From NCBI GenBank assembly GCA_947085425.1, contig CAMTWK010000026.1:43576-107575 (forward strand): DNA of 64,000 nucleotides. The letters run 5' to 3'. This document shows, one piece after another, positions 6,999 to 14,859 of this stretch (position 1 is the stretch's first letter; each line of letters opens with the position of its first letter). A program made the translations under genes and the position numbers. The notes under the pieces were generated by a model, which ran no database searches, had not been told where the DNA came from, and worked only from the letters and a program-made list of their open reading frames with translations. The DNA is from UKL13-2 sp947085425 (lineage in GTDB: Bacteria > Pseudomonadota > Gammaproteobacteria > Burkholderiales > Usitatibacteraceae).

Positions 6999-7505
6999 TT
7001 ACCCAATCTCGCCGAACCGACGTTGCTGAAACGGAACCTGCTTCGTCACGTAAAACAGCAACTGTTCAAGGTCAACTACGCCGCGCACGTCCACCTGCGA
7101 AGAATGCGTGCTCGTACCAAACATTTTTTGCCATTGCTTGGACACGAATTGCTCCACTTGCTCAACACTTCTGCGGACGCTGCCGTCGTGCATTGCTAAC
7201 AGGTGAATATGTACTCGACCTGTTGCTTCACCGACCTCGCGCGTTGCGACGATGGTCAAGCGCGAGTTTTGCTCGCCGCGTGCGCAACGCCGCCCAAAGC
7301 AAAATTGATTCAGTCGCTTTGAAATTTCCGCAATGATTGGCTCGCAATTATCGAAATGCCGACTCGTCTTTGGGTCGACATATGAGTCAACGCATCGATT
7401 GGTATTCAGCGTGATGAAGTAACCGTGCTGCTCATGTGCAAGTCGCTTTTGCCATGCCGAAACGACTTCGGCTTGCGAATAGAATCTTGAGGTTCTTGTG
7501 TCCAT
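6999..7505 (-). CDS. Small HUH-type endonuclease, Rep-like (rolling-circle initiator candidate)
   Basis: 168 codons. Three motifs appear in the order and spacing of HUH single-strand endonucleases: motif 1 FITLN (30-34), motif 2 VHIHLLA with metal-binding His99 and His101, and motif 3 YVTK with candidate nucleophile Tyr152 and Lys155 (YxxK, as in Rep proteins). The Lys at Y+3 argues for a Rep-type protein rather than an IS200-type transposase. No helicase domain is present. In a small integrative element such a protein would nick an origin to start replication or mobilisation of the excised circle. It is unusually short, and no nick site could be identified. Confidence 0.7.
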   Translation of the reverse strand: MDTRTSRFYSQAEVVSAWQKRLAHEQHGYFITLNTNRCVDSYVDPKTSRHFDNCEPIIAEISKRLNQFCFGRRCARGEQNSRLTIVATREVGEATGRVHIHLLAMHDGSVRRSVEQVEQFVSKQWQKMFGTSTHSSQVDVRGVVDLEQLLFYVTKQVPFQQRRFGEIG

Positions 7506-7676
7506 TTTCCGTGTGCATACTTGTGTTGTTGTATGTTCTATTTATGCTTGGGACGGACCAAAAATGCCGAAATCTGAAAATAAATTTTGATTCAGATGCG
7601 GTTTTTAACGCAAGTGATTGCTTACATCGAGTTAGGGCACTCCGCAGGTGCTTTTCCGTTTCATTGCGTACCATAA

Positions 7677-7690
7677 GCTTATCGATAAGC
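7677..7690. repeat. 14-bp perfect palindrome between integrase and Rep-like gene
   Basis: GCTTATCGATAAGC lies 20 bp beyond the integrase stop and about 170 bp upstream of the Rep-like start. It could be an operator or part of an origin. Otherwise I see nothing in 7506-7710. Confidence 0.4.
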
Positions 7691-7710
7691 GTCACAACGA
7701 AAGCGCGCTG

Positions 7711-8970
7711 CTACTGTTTCGGTGCGTAGCGTTTACCGCCCAAGCTTTCAGCCACCTTAATTGGCGTCAGATGCGAGTAGTGCTTCTCGATCATTGCAAT
7801 CGAAGTTCCCATCTGTTTGGCGAGGTCATGAATAGGAATCTTGTCCTCGACTAAGCGCAAAGTTGCATAAGTATGTCGCAGCGAGTACAACGTCCTTTCG
7901 TTGCCGTGCCCATCTTCGAGCAAACCGATTTCTAAGAGAAAATCGCGGAACGTGTGGTTCAAGTTCTTCGTCTGCTTGCCGTCAGACATCCGAAAAACAT
8001 GCTCGTCAACTTTGGCTTTCAGCAACTCATCGAACGTCATGTCTTTTAGCGAATCAAACCGAAGTTGAATTCGGTTGAAGTACGTCTCGCAGGTATGACG
8101 GGCAACCAACTCGCGCTCGCCTGTTTTGCCGCTTACGCTGACGATCAAATACCGACCATCTTTGGCTTCATGCCATCTGAGGTTTTTCCACTTCAAGTTT
8201 GCTGCTTCGGTACCTGCACGAATGCCTGTGTTGGCGAGAATCAACACGTAATCCCAAAGTAACTCGCGCATCATCTTGCTACGCGGTTTGTTGGCTTTTT
8301 TTACCCAATGCCGAAGATTTGCCGTTAACTTGCGCCATTCTTCCAACGTGAAGTCAGGACGGCGTTTTGATTTGCGACCATTCTTCTGCAATGCAGGAAC
8401 GTTCTTGCGTGTCGCGAGTCCTTCTTGCACGGCGAGGTCGAAGATGCGGTTCATCGCCGCATTGTGGTTGGCAAGCGTCGACGCAGCAGGGGTCTTGCCC
8501 ATTTGCTCAATGCGCCATGCACTGAATGCTTCGAGTTCGTTGTCGCCGATGTTATCGACGTGCCGCGATTTGAAAAATGGAATAAGGTATTTTTCCGTCG
8601 CCATGACGTAGTCCTTATAGGCGACTTTCCCTGTTCCGTTCGCGAGCGCTTTTTCCATCAGTGCTACTGATTGCTTTGCAACATCGGAAAACCGTTTGCT
8701 AATCGCGTTTAAACCGTCTTCTGCGCGAAAACGTGCTCTGTCGTATGCGTCGCCTGCAATACGTTTGGCTTCTGTCAGATTTGATCGCTTGGTCGATATG
8801 CGATGCCACCCTGAACTCGGCAACTTGAAGCGCGCCTGCCACTTCGACGAAAGGTCTCGCCGATACAAGACGACTTCGCCGTCGCGTATTTTGTAAGTAC
8901 GTTGTGAGGTCAATTCATTCGCCGTAAAAGTCGCGTCACATTCAGGACATCTCAGCACGCTATTCAGCAT
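7711..8970 (-). CDS. Site-specific tyrosine integrase of the island
   Basis: 419 codons; the start at 8970 faces the tRNA 150 bp away. An N-terminal CPEC motif (residues 8-11) gives a possible half zinc ribbon, followed by an arm-binding-like segment, a core-binding domain (about 95-200) and a catalytic domain (205-410). Catalytic residues: Arg251 (NTGIRAGTE), Lys282 (SGKTGER), Arg365 (LYSLRHTYATL; the first His of HxxR is replaced by Tyr) and Tyr398 (EKHYSHL). The second His position reads MGTS. Such substitutions are common in island integrases. The location next to a tRNA with flanking repeats makes it the enzyme that inserted the element. Confidence 0.93.
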   Translation of the reverse strand: MLNSVLRCPECDATFTANELTSQRTYKIRDGEVVLYRRDLSSKWQARFKLPSSGWHRISTKRSNLTEAKRIAGDAYDRARFRAEDGLNAISKRFSDVAKQSVALMEKALANGTGKVAYKDYVMATEKYLIPFFKSRHVDNIGDNELEAFSAWRIEQMGKTPAASTLANHNAAMNRIFDLAVQEGLATRKNVPALQKNGRKSKRRPDFTLEEWRKLTANLRHWVKKANKPRSKMMRELLWDYVLILANTGIRAGTEAANLKWKNLRWHEAKDGRYLIVSVSGKTGERELVARHTCETYFNRIQLRFDSLKDMTFDELLKAKVDEHVFRMSDGKQTKNLNHTFRDFLLEIGLLEDGHGNERTLYSLRHTYATLRLVEDKIPIHDLAKQMGTSIAMIEKHYSHLTPIKVAESLGGKRYAPKQ

Positions 8971-9039
8971 GATGAACCATGCGGAATGCCACGTAGAAAC
9001 ACCATGCTAACTGACAATTTTGGCGTCGCAGAAATTTGC

Positions 9040-9074
9040 GACTGTGCAATGACTGTGCACGCACAGCAAATTTG
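9040..9074 (+). repeat. Putative integrase arm-type site, right end
   Basis: Two GACTGTG words in tandem, then CGCACAGCAAATTTG, similar to 2359-2394 in the same orientation and about 46 bp from the att core. It also lies in the integrase promoter region, so binding there could repress the integrase gene. Confidence 0.5.
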
Positions 9075-9119
9075 GCGCGAAAAATAAACCAATCACAAGT
9101 CATTGATTTATATAGCTTT

Positions 9120-9165
9120 TTGGTGGGCCGTGTTGGACTTGAACCAACGACCAAAGGATTATGAG
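9120..9165 (+). repeat. attR: 46-bp direct repeat overlapping the tRNA 3' half
   Basis: Identical to 2260-2305. It overlaps the tRNA from the anticodon loop through CCA. Identity ends exactly where the element interior (left copy) or the tRNA 5' half (right copy) begins. Confidence 0.9.
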
Positions 9166-9197
9166 TCCTCTGCTCTAACCAACTGAGCTAACGGCCC
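9121..9197 (-). tRNA. tRNA with CAT anticodon (probably Ile2, possibly elongator Met)
   Basis: 77 nt including encoded CCA. It folds into a full cloverleaf on the minus strand: acceptor GGGCCGT/ACGGCCC, D stem GCTC/GAGC, anticodon stem GAGGA/TCCTT with loop CTCATAA (anticodon CAT), and T stem GTTGG/CCAAC. The combination of CTCATAA with TTTGGTCG and a GGTTCAAGTCC T-arm resembles tRNA-Ile2, whose C34 is modified to lysidine, more than elongator Met. This cannot be settled by eye. It is the integration target of the island, and its 3' half is supplied by the element. Confidence 0.93.
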
Positions 9198-9229
9198 TGC
9201 GTGTTTCTGCTGCTTACGTCCTCTGCTCA

Positions 9230-9325
9230 TTTTTCGTCGATTAAACTCCGACGAAAAATCCACTGCGCGGCATGCATGCCGCTTAAATTCGCGAAGCACA
9301 AGACATGCCGCAGGGCATCTCTTGT
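9230..9325. repeat. Cluster of hairpins between the tRNA and the tRNA fragment
   Basis: It contains TTTTTCGTCG/CGACGAAAAA (9230-9258), the palindrome GCGGCATGCATGCCGC (about 9268-9283) and ACAAGACATGCC/GGCATCTCTTGT (about 9298-9325, one mismatch). No gene. The density of self-complementary segments beside a partial tRNA is unusual. Confidence 0.5.
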
Positions 9326-9356
9326 GTCCGCGCTCTTCCAACTGAGCTAACGGCCC
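9326..9356 (-). pseudogene. 5' fragment of a tRNA gene
   Basis: On the minus strand GGGCCGTTAGCTCAGTTGG followed by AAGAGCGCGGAC matches the acceptor 5' strand and D arm of the intact tRNA (20 bp identical, 9179-9198 versus 9338-9357). The anticodon arm, T arm and acceptor 3' strand are missing, and the sequence runs into hairpins instead. It looks like a leftover from an earlier insertion or rearrangement at this locus. Confidence 0.6.
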
Positions 9357-9461
9357 TTTGCATCAAAAAACTACTGCAAAAGTCACAGTGTCGTGCAATT
9401 ATAACGGAGCAGGCCGCGTTGCCCGATCACGTTATCGTCTTATCGTCCGTGTGCAAAAAAT

Positions 9462-12230
9462 ATGCCCCATCCACTTCACCCCACCAAGACCAACAAATCC
9501 GCCGTCTTCCCCAAGTCGGCGGCCGCGCATTATTTGGCACCGCTGTTTATACCGCGGTCGGTGGCGTTGGTGGGGGCATCGTCCCGCGAAGGTTCTTTGG
9601 GCCGTTTTGTATTCGAAAACATGCTGGCTGCGGGTTTCAGCGGCGAGATCTATCCGGTCAACCCCAAGTACAAGTCTATTTTTGATCGGCCAACGTTTGC
9701 CTCGGTGACCGATCTGCCGACCGTTCCGGATTTGGTAGTGATCGTTTGTCCGGCGCATACCGTCGCGGACATCCTCCACGATGCCGGTGTAAGAGGTGTG
9801 CCGGCTGCGCTGGTGCTGTCTGCAGGGTTTGCCGAGATTGGTAAAGAAGGCAAAATTCGCGCCAGACTGATTGCGGCAGAGTTGAAGCGTTATGGCATGC
9901 GGATGCTGGGGCCAAATTGTGTTGGTTTGATGCGCCCGGCCATCGGTTTAAACGCGACCTTTGCCAACGCCACAGCCAAGCCGGGGGCAATGGCGTTGGT
10001 TTCACAATCGGGGGCCGTTTGCACGGCAATTCTAGATTGGGCAGCCACCACGGAGATTGGTTTTTCGAGTGTGATTTCGTTGGGGGGTGCACTTGATCTG
10101 GATTTTGGTGACGTGCTGGATTTTTTGGTGCACGATCCGGAAACAAAAAGCATTCTGATGTACATCGAAGGAGTACGCGATGCCCGTCGGTTGATGTCGG
10201 CCTTGCGCGCGGCGGCACGGGTCAAACCGGTGGTGGTGCTGAAGGCGGGACACAATCAATCCGGCAAAGCGGCGGTACTCAGCCATACCGGTGCCCTCGC
10301 GGGCAGCGACAAGGTGTGGAGTTCGGCGTTGGCACGGGCCGGTGTGGTGCGCGCCAAATCTTCGATGCAATTATTTGCCGCGGCCAGGGTGTGCTCAGAC
10401 CCGCGATTTGCCCGCAGTCTTGGCGGTGACCGATTGGCGATTATCACCAACGGCGGCGGGCCTGGGGTGGTGGCGGCCGATTGTGCGGACGACAATCATT
10501 TGCCACTGGCAACCCTTGAAGCCACCACCATTAAAAAATTAAATGAGGTGTTGCCGGTGCATTGGTCACACGCCAATCCGGTCGATATTATTGGTGACGC
10601 GCCAGCCGAGCGATTTGGCGCGGCGTTGGCAATTGTATTGGCCGACAAAAATGTCGATGCAGTGTTGGCCATGTATTGCCCAACGGCGATGACACGAGGT
10701 GAAGACGCGGCCGATGCCATTATTCCATTGGCGGTTGAAGCGATCGCTGAGATGAAAAAGCCGGTGTTTACCGCCTGGCTGGGTGGTGCGTCGATTGTCA
10801 CCGCCAGAAAACACTTCGCCGACGCCGGTGTCGCCAATTTTCTGACACCCGAAAGTGCGGTGGAGGCTTTTTCACATTTGGCAAAATTTCACAAGCATCG
10901 GACCATGCTGCTAGAGTCGGTCCCCACCTCGGTGTCGATGAGCCTGACGGATCTGGAACAAGCGATTGCCACCGCGCAAGAAATTCGCCAGGTGGCGTTG
11001 GCGGAAAACCGCACCTTGTTACGTGAAGCGGAGGCGAAAGCGCTGTTGGCGGCATTTCAGCTACCGGTCAAGGTCGGCGAACTGGTCACATCACGCGCGG
11101 CGGCTGAAGCCGCAGCGAAGAAAATGGGCTTCCCAGTGGTGCTCAAAATTGATTCGCCTGACATTACCCACAAGAGTGATGTCGGCGGCGTACGTCTGAA
11201 TCTGGTTAACACCCGCCAGGTTAGCGGCGCGTTCGACGCCATCATTGCGGCCATTGCTGATGCTGCGCCACTGGCAAAAATCAACGGCATCAACGTCCAA
11301 CCGATGCTGAAATTTAATCACTCGCGTGAAGTGTTGGTGGGCATTTCCCGCGACGCCACGTTCGGGTCGATCATTTCATTTGGCACCGGCGGTGTCGCCG
11401 TTGAGGTGGTGGGGGATACGGCCGTTGCCTTGCCACCACTCAATGCTGTGCTGGCAAAAGAGTTGATTGATAAAACCGATGTCGCAAAAATGCTCGGTGC
11501 CTACCGCAACATTCCGGCCATCGACGAGGCGGCATTGCTGGATGTGGTGGTGCGTGTCTCGACCATCGCCTGCGCCTTGCCGTGGGTGCTGGAAATGGAC
11601 TTGAACCCGGTGCTGACGCACCCCGCCGGTGCGGTGATTGCCGATGCACGCATTGTCATCGATGCCCACGCACCGATGACGGATTCGCGCTACCGGCACA
11701 TGGCGATTTTTCCGTATCCGATTGAGTTGCAGCAATCGTTGACGTTGCGCGATGGATCACCGATCAAGGTGCGGGCGATCCGGCCGGACGACGCCGATCG
11801 CGAACGTGCCTTTGTGGCCGCCATGTCGGATACATCTCGTTATTACCGATTTTTTCATTCACTCACCGCACTGTCCGATGAAATGATCGCGCGTTTTACC
11901 CAGCTTGATTACGATCGCGAGATGGCTTTGATTGCGCTGACCGAAGATGAATCGGAAATTGTTGGTGTGTGTCGTTATCATCCCAACGCCAACGGCGTCA
12001 GTGTTGAGTTTGCGATTGCCATTGCCGATAAGTGGCAACAAAAAGGCATGGGCAGATTGCTGATGGACAAACTGATTCACTGCGCCCGCGACGCCGATTA
12101 TGCCAGCGTTGAAGGCTCCGTCTTGCTTGCCAATGTCGGCATGTTGAAACTGGTGGCTGCACTCGGATTTCAAACCGAACACAGTTCCGATGCAAACGAC
12201 ACCATACGGGTGAACCTGTCACTTCGATAA
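9462..12230 (+). CDS. pat: Acyl-CoA synthetase (NDP-forming)-like / GNAT protein acetyltransferase (Pat/YfiQ type)
   Basis: 922 codons. An N-terminal CoA-binding Rossmann domain (about 25-160: PRSVALVGASSREGSLG) is followed by a succinyl-CoA-ligase-like flavodoxin domain, an ATP-grasp domain (about 500-730: FPVVLKIDSPDITHKSDVGGV) and a C-terminal GNAT acetyltransferase domain (about 760-920: WQQKGMGRLLMDKLI). This is the architecture of E. coli PatZ/YfiQ and Salmonella Pat, which acetylate lysines of metabolic enzymes such as acetyl-CoA synthetase. The LSHTGALAG segment corresponds to the region that carries the phospho-His in true ligases. The length agrees with the family (about 880-900). 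A terminator hairpin follows. Cytoplasmic. Confidence 0.9.
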   Translation: MPHPLHPTKTNKSAVFPKSAAAHYLAPLFIPRSVALVGASSREGSLGRFVFENMLAAGFSGEIYPVNPKYKSIFDRPTFASVTDLPTVPDLVVIVCPAHTVADILHDAGVRGVPAALVLSAGFAEIGKEGKIRARLIAAELKRYGMRMLGPNCVGLMRPAIGLNATFANATAKPGAMALVSQSGAVCTAILDWAATTEIGFSSVISLGGALDLDFGDVLDFLVHDPETKSILMYIEGVRDARRLMSALRAAARVKPVVVLKAGHNQSGKAAVLSHTGALAGSDKVWSSALARAGVVRAKSSMQLFAAARVCSDPRFARSLGGDRLAIITNGGGPGVVAADCADDNHLPLATLEATTIKKLNEVLPVHWSHANPVDIIGDAPAERFGAALAIVLADKNVDAVLAMYCPTAMTRGEDAADAIIPLAVEAIAEMKKPVFTAWLGGASIVTARKHFADAGVANFLTPESAVEAFSHLAKFHKHRTMLLESVPTSVSMSLTDLEQAIATAQEIRQVALAENRTLLREAEAKALLAAFQLPVKVGELVTSRAAAEAAAKKMGFPVVLKIDSPDITHKSDVGGVRLNLVNTRQVSGAFDAIIAAIADAAPLAKINGINVQPMLKFNHSREVLVGISRDATFGSIISFGTGGVAVEVVGDTAVALPPLNAVLAKELIDKTDVAKMLGAYRNIPAIDEAALLDVVVRVSTIACALPWVLEMDLNPVLTHPAGAVIADARIVIDAHAPMTDSRYRHMAIFPYPIELQQSLTLRDGSPIKVRAIRPDDADRERAFVAAMSDTSRYYRFFHSLTALSDEMIARFTQLDYDREMALIALTEDESEIVGVCRYHPNANGVSVEFAIAIADKWQQKGMGRLLMDKLIHCARDADYASVEGSVLLANVGMLKLVAALGFQTEHSSDANDTIRVNLSLR

Positions 12231-12265
12231 TCAGACTTGACACCAGCCGACAACAATGCAGAAAA

Positions 12266-12295
12266 CAAAAAAGGCAGCCAAGGCTGCCATTTTTG
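12266..12295 (+). terminator. Rho-independent terminator after the Pat-like gene
   Basis: Stem GGCAGCC/GGCTGCC with a 2-base loop, flanked by AAAAAA on the left and TTTTT on the right, 36 bp after the stop codon. It could work in both directions. Confidence 0.85.
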
Positions 12296-12357
12296 TTTGC
12301 ATCTATTCGATGTGGTGTGTGTGACCCACCAACAACGATAAAATTGAACGTTTTAAC

Positions 12358-12608
12358 CTGCATATTTCACGGGGTTGCGTGCGAGAGTGGGTCGATGGAC
12401 GTGTGATTTTCCGTTCGACTGACCACGGCATAGCCGGCCGTGTTTGGCAAATGAGCACGGAAAGAGAACGGAAAAACGCATGTTCAGCGGCCTGTAATCG
12501 GGCGCAAAGGATCCGTGTTCAATAAAAACCAAATTGGATGACAAAGCGCAATACAACTTCACGGGCCAGTCCCCAGGCGGAGTGGGGCCGACCCGTGAAA
12601 TATGCAGG
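12358..12608. mobile_element. 251-bp highly self-complementary element with 17-bp terminal inverted repeats
   Basis: The ends are CCTGCATATTTCACGGG (12358-12374) and its exact complement (12592-12608). Nested inside are TTTTCCGTTC/GAACGGAAAA (12408-12417 and 12477-12486), CACGGC/GCCGTG-type pairing around 12430, and a hairpin TTCACGGG...CCCGTGAA ending with the right terminus. The element abuts the rpoD stop codon. A third copy of the end (GTGAAATATGCAGGCTA) occurs at 19209-19225. No coding frame. It may be a MITE or REP-like element, which also provides the 3' hairpin of rpoD. Confidence 0.6.
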
Positions 12609-14552
12609 CTAGGACTCTTGCTCCAAGAAACTCTTTAAACGCTCGGAACGGCTCGGGTGACGCAGCTTGCGCAACGCCTTGGCTTCAATCTGGCGAATAC
12701 GCTCACGCGTCACGTCAAACTGTTTGCCAACTTCTTCGAGTGTGTGGTCGGTGTTCATTTCAATACCAAAACGCATCCGCAATACTTTTGCTTCGCGAGG
12801 CGTGAGTGAATCCAACACATCTTTGGTGACATTGCGCAGCGACGAATATTGTGCTGCATCTGTTGGCGCCAATGTGTTGGTGTCTTCGATGAAATCGCCC
12901 AGATGGGAATCATCATCGTCGCCAATCGGCGTTTCCATCGAGATTGGCTCTTTGGAAATCTTCATGATCTTGCGAATCTTTTCTTCCGGCATTTCCATTT
13001 TTTCCGCCAGTGTCGCCGGATCAGGCTCGAGGCCGGTTTCCTGCAGAATCTGCCGCGAAATACGATTCATCTTGTTGATGGTTTCGATCATGTGAACCGG
13101 AATACGAATGGTCCGCGCCTGATCGGCGATCGAACGGGTGATCGCTTGACGGATCCACCATGTCGCATAGGTGGAGAATTTATAACCGCGACGATATTCA
13201 AACTTGTCGACGGCTTTCATCAGACCAATGTTGCCTTCCTGGATCAAATCCAGGAATTGCAATCCGCGGTTGGTGTATTTTTTGGCAATCGAAATCACCA
13301 AACGCAGGTTGGCTTCGATCATTTCCCGTTTTGCGCGGCGTGCTTTGGCTTCGCCAATCGACATTTGCCGTGAAATTTCTTTTAAATCCTTGATCGGAAT
13401 ACCCACGTCTTTTTGGATTTCAATCAGGTTTTCCTGCAGCTCAACCACGGCCGGTTTGAATCGCAACAACGCAACGGCATAAGCCTTGGCGTGTGGCGCG
13501 GCGATTTCATCTGCGATCCACTTCAAATTAATTTCATTACCCGGGAAGGCCTTGATAAAGTGCGCGCGTGGCATGCTGGAATTTTGCACACACAGATGCT
13601 GAATCTCGCGTTCTTTTTTGCGCACCGAATCCACCAGTCCGCGCAGTCCGTTGCACAACGACTCAACCTGCTTGGCACCAAAACGAATCTGCATCAATTC
13701 GGCAGATAACTCTTCCTGCAAATCTTTGTAGGCGCGGGCGCGATAGCCCTTTTCAACCAGCACCTTTTTCATCTTCTTGTAGATTTTGCGAATCTGGTTG
13801 AAGTGAACCATCGACTCTTGTTTTAACTGCGCCAGGTTGGCGGCGGCAATAGCGCCATCCTCATCGGCATCTTCTTCCTCGTCGTCGTCAAGCTCGTCGT
13901 CATCTTCCAATTCTTCATCGGACAATTGCGACTCTTTGACTTCGTCTTCATTTGGATCGACCAACCCATCGATCACTTCATCGATGCGCATTTCATCACT
14001 CTCAACTTTATCCGCGAGGGCGAGAATGGCTTCAATGGTGGTCGGGCAGGCGGAAATCGCCTGGATCATATGTTTCAATCCGTCTTCGATGCGTTTGGCG
14101 ATTTCGATTTCGCCTTCACGGGTCAGCAATTCAACCGAACCCATTTCGCGCATGTACATACGCACCGGGTCGGTGGTGCGTCCAAATTCAGAGTCAACCG
14201 TTGACAGCGCCTGTGCCGCTTCTTCATCCGCATCGTCGTCGGCAACAGCAGGGGCCGCCTCGTTCATCAATAACGTTTCGGCGTCCGGCGCCTCGTCATA
14301 GACTTGAATGCCCATGTCGTTAAAGGTAGTGATAATGGCTTCGATTTGTTCCGCGTCGACCATGTCCGGCAAATGGTCGTTAATTTCGCCGTAGGTCAAA
14401 AAGCCACGGTCTTTGCCCATCGAAATCAGACCTTTCAGACGGGTTTTCTGTGCCTCAACATCAGCGGGTGCCATTTCGGCAGACTTCGCCTGCCGTCCCT
14501 TTGGGAATGGATATTCGTCGTGATCTTGAGCGCTTTTTGGTTTGCGGGCCAT
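12609..14552 (-). CDS. rpoD: RNA polymerase primary sigma factor (sigma-70)
   Basis: 647 codons. It directs RNA polymerase to housekeeping promoters. Region 1.1 is at about 35-85, region 1.2 at about 125-155 (DPVRMYMREMGSVELLTREGE is split across it), a non-conserved acidic insert rich in Asp/Glu follows (about 205-235), then region 2 (NLRLVISIAKKYTNRGL, YATWWIRQAI), region 3 and region 4.2 with the HTH (TLEEVGKQFDVTRERIRQIE) near the C-terminus. It is slightly longer than E. coli RpoD (613). Downstream member of the macromolecular-synthesis cluster; its 307-bp upstream gap suggests a promoter of its own as well. Confidence 0.98.
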   Translation of the reverse strand: MARKPKSAQDHDEYPFPKGRQAKSAEMAPADVEAQKTRLKGLISMGKDRGFLTYGEINDHLPDMVDAEQIEAIITTFNDMGIQVYDEAPDAETLLMNEAAPAVADDDADEEAAQALSTVDSEFGRTTDPVRMYMREMGSVELLTREGEIEIAKRIEDGLKHMIQAISACPTTIEAILALADKVESDEMRIDEVIDGLVDPNEDEVKESQLSDEELEDDDELDDDEEEDADEDGAIAAANLAQLKQESMVHFNQIRKIYKKMKKVLVEKGYRARAYKDLQEELSAELMQIRFGAKQVESLCNGLRGLVDSVRKKEREIQHLCVQNSSMPRAHFIKAFPGNEINLKWIADEIAAPHAKAYAVALLRFKPAVVELQENLIEIQKDVGIPIKDLKEISRQMSIGEAKARRAKREMIEANLRLVISIAKKYTNRGLQFLDLIQEGNIGLMKAVDKFEYRRGYKFSTYATWWIRQAITRSIADQARTIRIPVHMIETINKMNRISRQILQETGLEPDPATLAEKMEMPEEKIRKIMKISKEPISMETPIGDDDDSHLGDFIEDTNTLAPTDAAQYSSLRNVTKDVLDSLTPREAKVLRMRFGIEMNTDHTLEEVGKQFDVTRERIRQIEAKALRKLRHPSRSERLKSFLEQES

Positions 14553-14777
14553 TTTGTAATCCAGATAGAGGCAGATTTAGCGGCGTGAAAAACAATGGCG
14601 CAGATTCTTTCGGCCAAAGCCCTTCAGCAATGCTAAACAGGGGGCAAGAGGGGGAAACAGAACCGTCAATTTTATCACGCCAGCCGTTTTTACGATAGGT
14701 CTAGCTTGATTTTACCAATCGCGACAAGGACTTATCGCCATAGAGTGGCCTGGATCGCAGAAAGTTTCACAGCAAAA

Positions 14778-14806
14778 ATAATGCCACAGATGAAAATACA
14801 TAACAA
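14778..14806 (-). promoter_or_regulatory. Candidate sigma-70 promoter of rpoD
   Basis: On the minus strand TTGTTA, 17 bp, CATTAT, about 225 bp upstream of the rpoD start, within the 307-bp dnaG-rpoD gap. The gap shows no gene. The match to consensus is moderate (4 of 6 in each box), so this is one candidate among several AT-rich stretches. Confidence 0.35.
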
Positions 14807-14859
14807 ATACACCGGATTTCAGCCAATAACAGCTGGGAATGCCCGTCTTTATTCAAGCT

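Noticed and set aside
6999..7505. IS200/IS605-type transposase interpretation of the HUH protein
   Set aside because: The HIH motif fits, but the third motif is YxxK rather than the YxxxQ of TnpA, and no IS ends surround it.
2260..9165. The island as a prophage
   Set aside because: No capsid, terminase, tail or lysis gene is visible, and the size is under 7 kb.
13837..14301. Long open frame antisense to rpoD rich in serine
   Set aside because: It mirrors the acidic codons (GAC/GAA) of the rpoD insert; no ribosome site or family resemblance, so it is a shadow.
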